DNA from: Hirudo medicinalis
Taxonomy: Eukaryota > Annelida > Clitellata > Hirudinida > Hirudinidae
Assembly (NCBI GenBank): GCA_011800805.1
Contig: MPNW01000319.1
Location: 101,952 to 133,487, forward strand
DNA length: 31,536 bases
Direction of reading: 5' to 3'
Shown here piece by piece: positions 8,774 through 20,735 of this stretch. Made by a program: the position numbers and the translations under genes. The first letter of the stretch is position 1, and each line of letters starts with the position of its first letter. A model generated the notes under the pieces. The model searched no databases, was not told the DNA's origin, and was given only the letters and a program-made list of their open reading frames with translations.

Positions 8774-9990
8774 ATGGCACAGTCGACAGGATCTGTAATG
8801 TCCGAAATGATGCAATTAGTACAAATATTTCAAGAACAAATGTTACGGATGCAAGAACGTCATGAAGCTCAACTGCAAGACTACCATGTCGGTACATCTC
8901 CCAAGTTTCACAGCTTTTGATTCTTCAAAGGAGATTTGGAAAGATTACTGGGCCCGATTTACAACCTTAGCTAATGCTCAGTCCATCCCAGAAGAGAAAA
9001 TTTAACAAGTTTTGCTCACCAGCCAAGACCCTTCAATCTACAAACTCCTGAAAACTTTGGCAAACCAAGAGAATCCAGTCAGAGAGCTCATCACATTCAT
9101 CATGGAAGAAATTGTCATCTACCTGGAGGACCAGTTCCATCCAAACCACTTTGTGGTGAGAGAGATACAAATTCTGGTCGGAGTTGAGCAGGAAACCGGG
9201 AGAAAACGTCCCTGAACTTGCTGCACGAATTCGACAAGAGGCTATCACTTGTGACTTCACTTCTTGACTTCACTTCACTTCTTCTTGATTCAATCAAGAA
9301 TCCCCAAGATGAAGCAATGAGAACAAAATTTATTTGTTCCATAAAAAATGCCGTGCTGAAGTCCATCTTCAAGGTAAATGATAATGATCTCACATTTGCA
9401 AAAGCAGTGGTAGGAGTAGAGGATGCCTCCAGAGTGGCCAAGGAAACAATGTATGGTTCAACAAGTGACACAGTCATACATGAAATTACAAGACAAACAG
9501 GAAAACTTTCTCTAGCCAAACCAACAGCTACATCTCAGTCCGAGAAAGCAGTTTGTCTAAGATGTGGAAAACCTAACCACCTACCAAAGCTTGCAAGAGA
9601 AAAGAACTGTTTTGTAAGTTCTGCAGCAAGAAAGGACATCTTGATGTTACTTGCCTTAAGAAATCCAAACAGGCCATCAGAACAATAATTCATTCACCAG
9701 TTCAAAGTGTCTCAGATGTAGAACCCTATTTCAAACACTGACATTTCCCAGTGGCCAGAAATTTACATTCCTAGTGGACAGTGGAGCCAGAAACAGTTTC
9801 TGCTCAAAACAAATTTCGTTAGAACTAGGCCAACCTCTCTTGAAATCCCACTGGACCATCTATGCATATGCTTCAGGGGACCCCATTCCAGTTATGGGAA
9901 GTTTCAAAATCAAGGCAACATCAGAAGAGCCCAGAGGTCACAACCATTCAAGATCTTAATCTGATGGGAAGAAAGGCACTTCTAGATTTC
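8774..9990 (+). pseudogene. Retrotransposon 2 (K02A2.6-like Ty3/gypsy): gag, zinc knuckle and protease
   Basis: An ATG at 8774 opens a gag N-terminus rich in Gln and Met (MAQSTGSVMSEMMQLVQIF). After a frame change come FDSSKEIWKDYWARF, LLTSQDPSIYKLLKTL and an FICSIKNAVLKSIF block, typical of gag in K02A2.6-type gypsy elements. A zinc knuckle begins CLRCGKPNH at about 9560, but a frame change spoils its second half. The protease motif FLVDSGARNSFC lies at about 9770. A local run of ACTTC repeats near 9255-9290 has distorted gag. Confidence 0.8.
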
Positions 9991-10069
9991 AAAATTGATG
10001 TTACAGCCTTGATGAGGAGTAAAGTCTGCTCTGTTTCAAAACCATTGGACATTAATCTACATGATGCTT

Positions 10070-11130
10070 GACAACAGTTGTGTTCTGATTTCAAAGAACT
10101 GTTCAAGCCAGAGCTAGGATGCCTAAAAGATTTCAAGTTGGAAATTAAGTTCGAGGCAGAGCCAGTATTTTGTAAGTCAAGAAGTGTACCACAGCTGTTC
10201 TTGAAGAACTCAACTATACTTACGATGCTGGTGTAAAATGTTTTGTGGATTCCAATACAATTCAACAGCTGGGGAACTCCAGAAAGGTCCCCATCAGAAA
10301 GCAGCTTCAACCAGGGCAGCATAAAGCCAAATTGCGAGTCTGTGGAGACTATTCATGATGGTCAATCCTCAGTTAGAACTTCACAGGCACCCCATGCCAT
10401 TACCTGAAGACTACTTTGTCAAAGGATGGAATCAAAATGGGCCGACAAGTTGATGCAGTGGCTAAAATGCCAGCACCAACCAATGTATCAACTTTATCGG
10501 ATCAATCAATCTTTCCTGGGATCAGTGCAATTCTACAGCAAATTTATTCTACACCCCATATCTATCCAAGATTTCAGAACCACTGACATGTCTCACTAGG
10601 AAGGAAACAGATTGGCAGTGGACGAGTCGAGAAGAGTCCTCTAAGGTCTTAAAAGTTTGCTGACCAAAGATTTATTACTAGCCCACTAAGACGAAACATT
10701 TCTGGTTGGAATTTCTTGCGATGCTTCAGAGGTAGGGTTTTTTCAAAAATATACTTATGGCAAAGATAGACCGCTTTTCATCGTCTCAAAAACTCTGGCA
10801 GCTACTGAATGCAGACACAGTGAGAGGCATTGGCCATCACTTACGGTCTGCAAAAATTTCCAGACTGAAACATGAAAAAGATACCACCCCAAATTTTAAT
10901 ATTATAAGCTATGTGACATTCCTGCTTAAATTCCTGATGGCTTTATGGCAGGAAATTTATATTAGTGACAGACCACAAGCCTCTCATCTCTCTGTTCAAC
11001 CCAAAGAAAGGAACTCCAGCCATGGCAGCCAATCGCCTATCCAGATGGGTATTGACTCTGAGTCAGTACGAGCACAGCATTTAATACAGGAAAACAACAC
11101 ACTATGGAAATGCAGATGCACTCAGTAGAT
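10070..11130 (+). pseudogene. Retrotransposon 2: remnants of reverse transcriptase and RNase H
   Basis: Pieces of the RT N-terminus are readable (DFKELFKPELGCLKDFKLEI near 10090, a RVCGDYS motif near 10340), but the palm domain with the catalytic aspartates is deleted. The sequence jumps to the thumb (VDAVAKMPAPTNVSTL near 10450) and then to RNase H pieces: GISCDASEVGFFQKY near 10710, VTDHKPLISLFNP near 10965 and NADALSRLP near 11110, the usual end of gypsy RNase H. Stops and shifts are frequent. Confidence 0.75.
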
Positions 11131-11189
11131 TGCCAATAGGAGATGACTGAGAATTAGATTCCAAAGAAGAAAAAGAAATCACATCGGCA

Positions 11190-12233
11190 GTGTGCTTGAT
11201 AAACACCATTAGCCAACAGCTCAAACCGGCCTATCACAAGACATTGGCAAAAGAATCCAGCAAGGATCCTGTGCTTACAACGGTTATGAGGTACATGAAG
11301 AATGGATTGCCCCATTCCATGGCAGAAGAGGTACATCATTTCAAGAAGCTGGCTGATTCTCTTCTTATAGAAGGAGGTCATCTACTTCTACTGTATAGAA
11401 TAAGAATAGTTATTCCTCACAAAATCCATAGCCAGATTTTGACATTGTTGCATTTAGGTAATTTTGGGATTAACCAGATGAAACATATAGCAAGATCAGC
11501 TGTTTATTGGCAGGGCATTGATAAAGACATTGAGCATCTATGCCAATCTTGTACATCATGTGCTGAACACCAAAATCCTCCAAAAGTGCCAAATCATCCA
11601 TGGATGCTGCATGAAAAACCATGGAGCCAAATACAATTGGATCATGCAATCAACTTCATGGGTAGCAACTGGTTAGTAATAGTTGCTTACTCGAAGTATC
11701 CAAGAATTCATCCTACCAACTCAGTTGCGAGTGCAACAATTAATCTGCTTGAGGAAGATTTAGCTTATTTGACTGATAATGCACCATCCTTCATATCAGA
11801 AGAATTCCAAAACTGGTGCAAGGAACGATGAGAATAGGGCCCCATATCATCCAGCCACAAACGGTGCAGCGGAATGAATGGTGCAAACATTCAAGCAATC
11901 TTTGAGGAAATCACCCCATTCGCCTAAACGAGCATTACAAGATTTTCTGATGATGTACAGACGAAAGCCTTTGGATTCAGGATTCTCACCCATTTACTAA
12001 ACGGACAAGAACGGATAAGAAGCAGGTTGGATGCTCTTATTCCTTCTCCAGTTCACGTTACCCAAAAGAAACAAATGAAAGAGAGCTCTCAAATCTCAAG
12101 CAGATTGCAAATGAATGCAGAAAAGAGTTTCCCAAAGGGCACTCCAAGTTATGCACTGTACACGGGGCCCAACAGAACGAAGCAAAATAGATTCACTGTC
12201 TGTGAATTTATTAAAGTACTTCCGAGCACTTGA
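11190..12233 (+). pseudogene. Retrotransposon 2: integrase
   Basis: A 213-codon open frame (11190-11831) holds the HHCC zinc-binding domain (HLGNFGINQMKH ... CQSCTSC) and the start of the catalytic core, with SQIQLDHA carrying the first aspartate. Later pieces include TDNAPSF with the second aspartate. The block around the third acidic residue (HPATNGAAE) is broken by a stop near 11877, and a further piece at 12027-12233 matches the region after the core. It is a dead copy that retains most of the domain order. Confidence 0.8.
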
Positions 12234-13736
12234 AATTAAATGACTACGTTTTGGCTTACAGCCTCAGCATAGTTTCCAGACCTATCTTATCATATTTCAG
12301 TGGCTTAGCTGTGGAAAATTCCTGGCTCAAGTCAATAAATTCACAAACAGTGAATGGCTCTGGAAATTAGCCCTTTCAGATCTAACCACGCATCTCAATG
12401 ATTTCAATTTTCGAATACAGGGTTAAACTGCACACTTCTACGATTTGTGATCTCTCAGGGAAATTTGCAGCATTGCCACTTTTATTTGATGTGTGGAAGC
12501 TTCTCATAACATCTTTAGCCCTATACATTTTATAAACAATGCCAGCAAATGTGTAATTCAGAAAGATTTATGGCCATTACCCAAGGTAGCAATAGCTTTG
12601 AATTTAAAGATAACATTGTTGTTCAAAAACAAAAATCAAAAACATTATTGTAAACCAACTTGAACAGACCTTGGCTGTTTGTGAAATCCTTGAAAAGGGC
12701 AACTCATTTTTTTTCTTGTCCAGTGAACTCATCAATTTTGCTAATAGAGTGTGTCGTTAAAATCCAAAATTACCAGCACTTAATTACAATGGACAGACTG
12801 TTTAACAAAAATATGTTAATACTAATTAATTATAAGAAATGGTATGCGGCGGTGAATTGTGATTAAAGGTTCCATTCTAGTTCATATTCAGAACTTATTC
12901 AGCTTTTATTGAAACTTAAGAAATTAAAGATGCTGCCTTATACACAGTAACACATTATCCATAAGGCTGAAGCCTAGAGGTTGTAGGAAAATATGATGTT
13001 ATATATACAAATATATGATTTTATTTTTAACATTTTAATAGGTACAAAATATAGCAACATTTCAAAATGTTCATTTGACATATTTGAGAGAAGAAATGTC
13101 ATCATCTAACTTAGTGACGTGAAGATCAGGAAAAAGCATATTCGATAATATTCGACCAAATTTCCTCTTCTCCGAAAATAAACCTACAAGGATACTTTTA
13201 TTTCATCATACAAACAACGCCTTACGTACACCGGCAGTTCGGCATTATCGAAATTTGTTTACAAAGCGTAGCTCCTCCCTTCACAAATAATAAGTAGCTT
13301 CAAAACCAGGGCAATTGCCTTCCTCCGACTAGACTGTACGGCTAAATTCGATGATAATATTTAAAAAAAAAATTGAATAAAAGGCAAATTAATAATGACA
13401 AATTATTTAATTAATATACTAATATGTTTACATATAAAACTTATATTGATTATAATCAATAATGATTGAAGCAGCATAAAAATACGCCATTCAATATAAT
13501 TTTTTCAACTTTTGAATAGTATGAATAACGTTATTTGTAAGCATATAAAATATCTCCATCCAATTGCAACAAGTTCGACCTTAACACTTTAACCTCTCAA
13601 CTTTTCAAAAACATTCGGGCTAAAGTCGCCGATATGGTCTCCAAAACGTCTTTGTTTTTCTGGAAAAACATGAATATTAAACAGGCTAGCATTAACTTTA
13701 CTTTTTAAATATACTAAAAAGAGGGCTTGTCAATTG
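12234..13736. other. Intergenic DNA upstream of the epimerase gene, nothing recognised
   Basis: Expected 3' LTR of retrotransposon 2 was looked for and not found. The stretch is AT-rich without coding similarity. The epimerase promoter should lie towards its right end, but no core element stands out. Confidence 0.5.
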
Positions 13737-14754
13737 ATGTTCTTGCAGGCATTTGTGTCTATTCCTTTGAGGACTTTTAGCGTCTCCAAGACTTCGCCTG
13801 CTGATGACAAGGTAGGGTGTATTTTTATATATGATATTTAAATGTTATTCTATTTTTTTTTATAATTACAAAACTAAGAAATTGTGGGGCTTAGGAAAAC
13901 TTAATCATGTCGCCATAGCCGTGCCAGATATTGACAAAGCAACTATGATGTACAAAGATGTTCTTGGTGCGAAAGTCAGCGAAAAGCATGTGAGATTTTA
14001 AAAGTTTTTTTATTGAAAATTATGGAAGAAAACGGAAACAACAGTTAATAGTTTAATAAACTGACTATAACTGTCAACTTTAAGCAATTAAGGAACTTGA
14101 CTGCAGTCTTTCTACAACAAAGTTTCTATCAACAACTTCACCACGACAAGCTACTCGCTGCAACTTCTCACCAACTTCCGAGTGCCCCAGAACCACATAA
14201 TATAGTTTTAGAACAATTAACAAAACTATTTTAAACATTTTTAAAGGTGAAATTCACCTTTATGAAGAATTTATAAACTTGACAGGCCCAACCTGAGCAT
14301 GGTGTTTATACTGTGTTTGTTGAGCTAGGAGACACAAAAATTGAAGTTGGTAGAAAAATGTTTGGATTGTTCAACAACCTTTTTAATTTTGTGGTTATTT
14401 CATTAAGTTGCTGTACCCACTTGGTGAAAAAAGTCCCATAAAAGCTTTCCTTGAAAAGAACCCTTCTGGAGGACTACATCATATTTGCCTTGAAGTGAGT
14501 TAAAAATTGAATGTGAATACATGGTGATACCTCAAACATTTTTTATTTTTTTAACAGTGAATATAAATGTGGAGATGAGGAATATTGTTTCAATGTTCTA
14601 GGTCACTGACATTGAAGCAGCAATTAAAGATGTGAGGGCACACAAGATTAGAACTCTAGGTGAACAAGCTAAAATAGGAGCCCATGGCAAACTAGTGATG
14701 TTTCTTCATCCAAAGGATTGCAATGGCACATTGGTGGAGTTAGAAGAAGTTTGA
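13737..14754 (+). CDS. MCEE: Methylmalonyl-CoA epimerase, mitochondrial, five exons
   Basis: Converts (2R)- and (2S)-methylmalonyl-CoA into each other, feeding propionyl-CoA carbon to the mutase and succinyl-CoA in mitochondria. Exons: 13737-13811, 13879-13989, 14286-14345, 14408-14494, 14602-14754; all junctions are phase 0 and the sum is 486 nt (161 aa), close to the human 176. The ATG at 13737 is the first in frame after a stop at 13671, and the N-terminus MFLQAFVSIPLRTFSVSK looks like a mitochondrial targeting peptide. The glyoxalase/VOC fold is evident from GLGKLNHVAIAVPD (metal-binding His), PEHGVYTVFVELGDTKIE, SGGLHHICLEV (second metal His), KIGAHGKLVMFLHPKDCNG and the terminal LVELEEV (catalytic or metal-binding Glu). 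The third intron is only 62 nt with a weak donor GTTGGT. Confidence 0.93.
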
Positions 14755-15865
14755 GGCACCATCATTGCAAACATATTTTGATGCTTAAGAAATCAATAAG
14801 AAATTATTTCTTTAATCATGTTTGAGATGTTTTTTGATGTTGAACATCTTAAGCCAAATTGTTAGTGATTGAAATATTATTCAGCATTATTAAGAAACCT
14901 GTACACAATGGTTTGATTGCAATAATTTTCTCACCTTTCTGCAATTAATCCTCGTTATAAATTATTAATGGCTTTCACAATTTCGTTTCCACATTGATTT
15001 GATTGCCACTTATGGGCAGGGACATCATTTCAGCTTTTTCCAGGAGAGCAAAAATCCTGGCACAACTGAGATGACCATTTTTTTCCTTCTTGCCGAACGT
15101 TGGGGGGGAGGGGCTACAGGAATTGGCCATGTTTTATTAATTAATAAAAATTATTGTTTGAGTTCTTCTGTAATGTGACCTGCACAAGCAGATATTTTGA
15201 GTGTTGATATTTTTGCTATTTGTGCTTTTTATAAAGAGATTTTAATGTGATAGAGTATCTGAAGTACTGGTTTGTAAATGAAAGCAATTTTCTAAATTTT
15301 CAAAGTTATAGCCTGTTCTGCTGTTTTCATAATTAACTCAGATTGTGCATCACAAATTAAACTATACTTTGATAGAGCTGATCAAGTCCTGAATAATATT
15401 ATTTTCAGCTTTAATTTTTGTTATAACCTCTCTATAATTAGCTTCATGTAATGGAGGGTTGGAGGACATAGTTCCCTAATTTCCATTTTTTTAGAGGCTG
15501 TAATGGAATCCGTAATGCAGGGTGGAAACCATAGAAATGTGACGTCTCTTTACATTTGAAACAAAAATCGAATTGCTAGGCCTCGTTGTTAAGATTTTAT
15601 TCTTTATTGACAGCAAAAGAATGCCTTGGTGCTGTAATAGTCGGAGAATTAACTAATTTGGGACATCATTTTACGAGATCTAGATTGTTCAAGCAGGTGG
15701 TCGACTAAATGCCAGAAGTACATCATATGATTCTAGGCTAAGAGATAACTCAAGTTTAGAAATGATCCTTTGAATTTTCCCCATAATTTAAGTGTTCGGA
15801 TGGAATAATCATAATGAAACAGTTTGATTATAGTGGCATATATCCAACGGAACTTCCAGACCACT
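14755..15865. other. 3' flank of the epimerase gene and AT-rich intergenic DNA
   Basis: The first few hundred bases should include the epimerase 3' UTR; no perfect AATAAA near the stop was seen, only AATAAG-like variants. A short G run (GTTGGGGGGGAGGGGC) lies at about 15100. Nothing coding was recognised. Confidence 0.5.
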
Positions 15866-16640
15866 TCAATATTGGGGGTAGCTTTCCCTGAATATGAAAG
15901 TTTTCAGGGCAGAATGAAAACTGGCTGGATCGGTATTGATAATAGGAGGGGGGAGTCTATTCCAGATCTGCGGGCCAATAACGTCTATAGACATGCCATC
16001 AGATGACGCACGTCGGGCAGATGATTTGACGAGGGAGCCCCTGGTTGCTGATCTGAGCCCGCTCCTAACAGGAATATGTGCGGTGCGGGTGAAAAGCAGG
16101 TGTGATGGTGCTTCACCTAAAAGAGACTTGAAAATGAGTGTAGAAATTTTGTAGTCTATTCTTTGGCGAATGTTTAGCCAGTGGAGACCATGATGAAGAG
16201 GAGTAACGTGGTCATGTTTTCTTCTGCTGTGTATGATTTTAGCAGCCCTGATGCTCGAGGCGGCATGCAGGTAAACCAGAGTCGAAATGCCTCAATAAAT
16301 CTTTGATAGGACTAAAGATGTTATGAGAAGCTTCCGTACTTCAAATGAGAGTGGATCGGCGATGCTGCGAATTTCCGAGAAATGCTTAGCAGGAAAGAGT
16401 TGGTTTGCTGGTTTGAGTGGTCATAGAACAGTCTGAGTCCAGCCAGGTCCCAAGGTTGCGAACAGATTTTACTGGCTGGATCAGGTCGGAGCAGATAGTG
16501 GCCGATTTGGAAGAGAGTTTAGGTGCACGTCGACCGAAGGAGCACCACATCACCTCAGTTTTGCTGGCGTTCAATTGGAGACGACCAATGAACATCCAGC
16601 CACTGATGCCAGCATGGCTATCCAGATAAACATTTTAAAC
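15866..16640 (-). mobile_element. CR1-like LINE relic, C-terminal end of ORF2
   Basis: On the minus strand the RT thumb and C-terminal region is readable in several frames: WMFIGRLQLNASKTEVMW (about 16590), PVKSVRNLGTWLDSDCSM (about 16440-16490), LNIRQRIDYKISTLIFKSLL then GEAPSHLL (about 16090-16170), RSGLRSATRGSLV (about 16020-16060), IGPQIWNRLPPPI (about 15960) and FHSALKTFIFR ending at the stop 15866-15868. The W(M)..N.L.LN..KTE, LGt.lD and LHWL-like-to-WN.LP order is characteristic of CR1-type non-LTR elements. Frame shifts and absence of the upstream RT core show a 5'-truncated, dead copy. Confidence 0.8.
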
Positions 16641-17119
16641 TGAGTTTTTTAGGATTGTGAATTGCTCAGTTACAACTTTGACTTTCTTTTATTACCTTGC
16701 TCTCTAATTTTTTAGTTTGAATCTGCACTCATTCCAGATTTTTAAGAATTTATTGTTTCAATACTATTTTAGCAACATTTTCTATGTGTAATCTCATAAA
16801 TAATCGTATGCTCTCTTTTTATTATGTTACTATGTCATGTAAAGTTCGTTCATTTTTGATGACCTTTTTCATTTTTCATTCCTTAGATTAGGCAGCGGGA
16901 TAAATTTTCTTGAGGACTCTACTTTTTAGGGTTAAGTTGGTTTAATTCGCTTCTTTATTGTTTGGATTGAATCAAAAAATGTAGGACACATGTTGATTGA
17001 CATTTTTGCTAATAAATGGATGTCGAAATATTTGCGGACCCAGCGCTTAAACATAATTTAAAAAAAAAATTTGATCGACATATTAAGACCAGGCAGGGTG
17101 CTGGGAATAAAAGAAAGTG

Positions 17120-17510
17120 ATTATCATATTGAAGCATTTGTGAGATCCCACCTGGAGAGAGTGCTTAGAAGAGCAACAAGCTTGATTAAAGGACTAGGAA
17201 ATTTGAGTTATGAGGAGAGATTGATATAATAAAAATCGACAAATTAATAAGTAAGAAAAAGCGGAGATGACTTCATAAAGAACTTATTCAAGATAGAGAT
17301 AAAGAAGATTTATCACCCTAGCTTTTCTTTGAGGCTACAAAAATTAGATCCAAAATAGAGCAGTTACGTGTACAAGAATGCAACAGGTGCTCTGAGGAAC
17401 AATTATTTCAGCATGACGAGTCGTGAGTGTGAATAAGCTCGCTGAGGAATCAGTAAATTCGAATTCGACGGAACGACTCAAATTAAGTCTATCTAAATTC
17501 GGATATTAAA
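17120..17510 (+). mobile_element. Second LINE relic, 3' end of RT ORF
   Basis: The plus strand encodes SHLERVLRRATSLIKGLGNL then SYEERL (about 17145-17225), a block common near the C-terminus of CR1/RTE-like RT ORFs, and further on RNNYFSMTSREC and NKLAEESVNSNSTERLKL in shifted frames (about 17395-17490), which corresponds to the usual R..YFS.R..N.WN.LP..VV...S...FK ending. It is heavily decayed and on the opposite strand from the relic at 15866. Confidence 0.55.
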
Positions 17511-18233
17511 CCAAAAAGGGTGGTTTATCACATATACTTCAGTCGTTTTAAACCATCGTTAATAAATGTTAAGTTAAGAAACAATGTCCATTAAAGTTTG
17601 CCGTTGCATTCAATAAAAAAAATCTTGTTGTCGGTCGAAGTATGCTATTTAAACGAAGTCCTTAAACTAGCAGCCCCAAATATTTCGTATAACAATCTTA
17701 TGATGATAATATATGACTTTTCTTTGGTATCGAAATATGACGTCAGCGTTTTGTTACGTCCGAAAATTCAACAACGTGTAAGAATAAAAACAGAAAAGTA
17801 CACTAAACATCCCACTTACTCAGTTGTTTCTATTAACTTTTTTTATTTCTTCACTTTTAAATTCGAAACTATATAATAAACGTAGTTCATATTATGCTGT
17901 AAACTCGCATGCTGCTTAGTTATACCGCACTAATTTACCTGCCAGATAACTCCAAACACCACCGGCTAACGAACAACTATTTGTTGATTGATGCCAAGGG
18001 TCTGGCAGGAATAAAGCAAATTGAACAACCAACTCTACACCGATGTGGCAACAATTGAACTCAGGGGTGGAATAACGAGGTGTGGAACTTATCGGAACAT
18101 AACAGACCAATGAACGCCGTTTGCAGAGTGTACCTTGTTTCGACAGTAGAGGTATTCATTCCTTGTTCAGCGGAATTACTTTTACGATTTTATCGTCCAA
18201 ACGAGGTATCAAACTACAAATTCGCGTGAGGAA
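17511..18233. other. Flank upstream of the TSSK gene
   Basis: No coding exon was recognised; a 92-codon frame at 17598-17876 lacks family features. A CCAAT motif is present at 18107-18111, about 120 bases before the kinase start, and could belong to its promoter; no TATA box is evident. Confidence 0.4.
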
Positions 18234-19124
18234 ATGTCAAGAAGAGTTGCCGTTCATCAACGACACAGAGTTTCCATAGATCTTGAGTCCATGTTCTACA
18301 GGAATGGCTACAGGCTTGGAGAAAAAATTGGCACTGGATCTTTTGCCGTGGTAAGGAAAGCACTAAATTCGACTACGGGAAAACCGATGGCTGTTAAAAT
18401 AATCGACCACAACTTGGCTACGAAAGAAGTTCAAGAGAAGTTCTTACCAAGGGAATTAGAAATTATAAGCACTCTCAAACATCCGAATATCATAGAAGTC
18501 GAAAAAATCGTACGGTTTGGTCCCTATACATGCGTTATTATGGAGCAGGCGAAGGAAGGAGACCTGCTTGAATTCATCTTAAAGAAGGGCTGCATGGCTG
18601 AACCAGCTGCCAAGAAGATAATCATTGGCATTGTCAAAGCTCTGCAGTACTGCCATTCAAACAACATCGCCCATCGAGACCTTAAGTGCGAGAACATTTT
18701 ACTAGGTGAGCACGGTGAACCGAAATTATCCGACTTTGGTTTTGCCCGATGCATAATCGATCCTCTAACAAAAAAACGACTTTTGAGTCGAACTTTCTGC
18801 GGCAGCGCAGCCTATGTACCTCCAGAGGTTCTCAGAGGAACCCCGTACAATCCCATGATGTCTGACGTCTGGAGTTTAGGGGTCATATTCTTCATCGTCG
18901 TCACCGGTCTCATGCCATTCGATGATTCTAATTTACCGAAAATGGTAGAAAGTCAAATAAAGAAAAAATGGACTTTTCCAAAAAACTGCAAGGAACGACT
19001 TTCAAGTGACTGTCAGCATCTCATTAGGAAAATGTTGGAGCCTGACATCATGCTTCGAACCACGATCAATCAATTGGCCGCCAATGAATGGTTAAAGACA
19101 GATCCCCCTCCAGAAAAAACTTAA
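18234..19124 (+). CDS. Testis-specific serine/threonine kinase (TSSK family), intronless
   Basis: A single 296-codon frame covers a whole CAMK-group kinase domain. Seen in order: glycine loop GEKIGTGSFAVV (residues about 28-39), the ATP-anchoring Lys in MAVKII, helix-C Glu in PRELEII, catalytic loop HRDLKCENILLG, metal-binding SDFGFAR, activation segment SRTFCGSAAYVPPEVLRG with the Thr and CGSAAY signature of TSSK kinases, then DVWSLGVIFFIVVTGLMPFD and the closing Arg in the LRTT block. All catalytic residues are present. Known family members act in late spermatids and sperm. The N-terminus is short and the C-terminus ends straight after the domain, like TSSK3- and TSSK6-type members. The lack of introns, unlike its neighbours, is usual for several TSSK genes and suggests origin by retroposition. 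The exact paralogue cannot be named. Confidence 0.93.
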   Translation: MSRRVAVHQRHRVSIDLESMFYRNGYRLGEKIGTGSFAVVRKALNSTTGKPMAVKIIDHNLATKEVQEKFLPRELEIISTLKHPNIIEVEKIVRFGPYTCVIMEQAKEGDLLEFILKKGCMAEPAAKKIIIGIVKALQYCHSNNIAHRDLKCENILLGEHGEPKLSDFGFARCIIDPLTKKRLLSRTFCGSAAYVPPEVLRGTPYNPMMSDVWSLGVIFFIVVTGLMPFDDSNLPKMVESQIKKKWTFPKNCKERLSSDCQHLIRKMLEPDIMLRTTINQLAANEWLKTDPPPEKT

Positions 19125-20735
19125 TGCTAACTTGCAATAAGTAATTATATCACGATAACAGTTTCAAATGTGAACCTTGCAATATCTGAAACATTCAATC
19201 AAATTTTAGGCCAGTTGTTTACATTTCAAAATGTTCCGCTTGTAAAACAGAATTCTGTGATTTACGTGGTCTTGCCAAAACTGTCAAAATGTATCGAAGA
19301 CAAAATTTGAATTTCTCATCCTTCCGTTGAGTTGGGTGATTCAAGAAATTTCTGTCAATCACTAGCGAAAGTGGAGAGAGTTCTATGTTTGTCTATTTGA
19401 CTTGAATTATAAAAAATAATTTGTACACACAATTTTTAAAACAAATACAATACTTGAACATAGAACCCACCTTGAGTCTTTCTCTGTTAACGTTTCTAGT
19501 TTTCTGCATCGAAGAAGATACGGTAAGCGTTACCATAAATTGGTTAACCTGATCGTTCTTCCATATATTTATATGTTTATATATTTAAAACTAAAGACTT
19601 CAAAATTTACAAAACTGCATGTATAGCATGTCATTCATCAATGATTTGAAAAAAAACGCGGAGATTCGCGGCACATTTACTCAGCGACGATTTTCATGTG
19701 AAGTCGAGGCTCATAAACATTTCTATATGCACAGCGCTAGCGCCGGATTTACCCGGGTGGAGGCCCACAAGCCTCTGCGCCAGTCCTGTTGCCCCCCGAC
19801 AAGCAATAAAAGGTTTCTTTGGTAGGTGGATGTAACATGTGACACTGCAAACGAAAAAGAAATGCTATCTCTTATAGCATAGGTTTAAAGGTCATGGGAT
19901 ATTTAGATGATGTCGATCAATTTTTTGAGAATTTGGGCTAGTTGATTTTCACATATGTAATTATGTGTAATCTTCATGTATGTATACTTGAAACTAACAA
20001 CTCTTAAAAAAGTGCGCAAATTCACCATGTCGGTCCTAATAATTTCGTGTTCATTATGATGCCACGAACTAGTTTTGTAATGTCTACTAACATCGTACAA
20101 TCCAAAATAAATGTTTGGTCTAGTATGGAAAAAAAACTGGAAATTTAGAGCAAAATTTTAGACTTATAACCGAATTTTAACAAGGTAAGACACCAATTTA
20201 GAAGTGAACTAAATATCTCGGATGATGCAGTGAAACTGTTATTTTTAATGAGAAACATCAATAGCAGAAAAATATTAATAATAAAATGAAGTAAAAAATG
20301 TTAATATTTTTATAATTTCCTCCCATTTTGTAAGTAAACTTTATTGTCTATTGCGGGTTCCGGTTTTGTTTTTATAGATTTATTAAATTAAATTATGAGG
20401 GCAAGTTAAACAGTCGCTACAGACCATTTTGGCTATGGTCTTGTGTAAAATCCGAGAGTAACCAAATATTCAAAGTTTTTGTAGATTAGGAATCTTTAGT
20501 TGTCAATAAAGTTGATTCGTTCCTACTTGACGCCTTCTGTAAATTACATCCCTAGTAGTCTCAATCATTGTGTTAACGAATTGTGGAACCGAAGTGAGTC
20601 GTTTGAGTTAGTGCTGGTTTGATACATTGTTTTGCACACATGGATACATAACGTTGTTTTGCGGACATCAGAATTACTGAAAAAAATCATAGCATTGTTA
20701 TCGTTGTTTCAGGATATTCCGGGTATTAGTGGTGC
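19125..20735. other. Intergenic DNA and 5' end of the casein kinase gene
   Basis: The right end has a probable acceptor for a non-coding leader exon: TCGTTGTTTCAG at 20701-20712, 23 bases before the casein kinase ATG, so the transcription start lies further upstream. A GC-rich patch (19730-19800) inside otherwise AT-rich DNA may be a repeat fragment. Nothing coding was recognised. Confidence 0.45.

Noticed and set aside
13634..13684. Upstream ATG as first exon of the epimerase gene (MVSKTSLFFWK...)
   Set aside because: No GT donor in the needed phase. The ATG at 13737 is in frame with the next coding sequence, follows an in-frame stop and gives a good targeting peptide.
19730..19800. GC-rich patch (GCGCCGGATTTACCCGGG...) as a DNA transposon end
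   Set aside because: No inverted terminal repeat or target-site duplication could be found around it.
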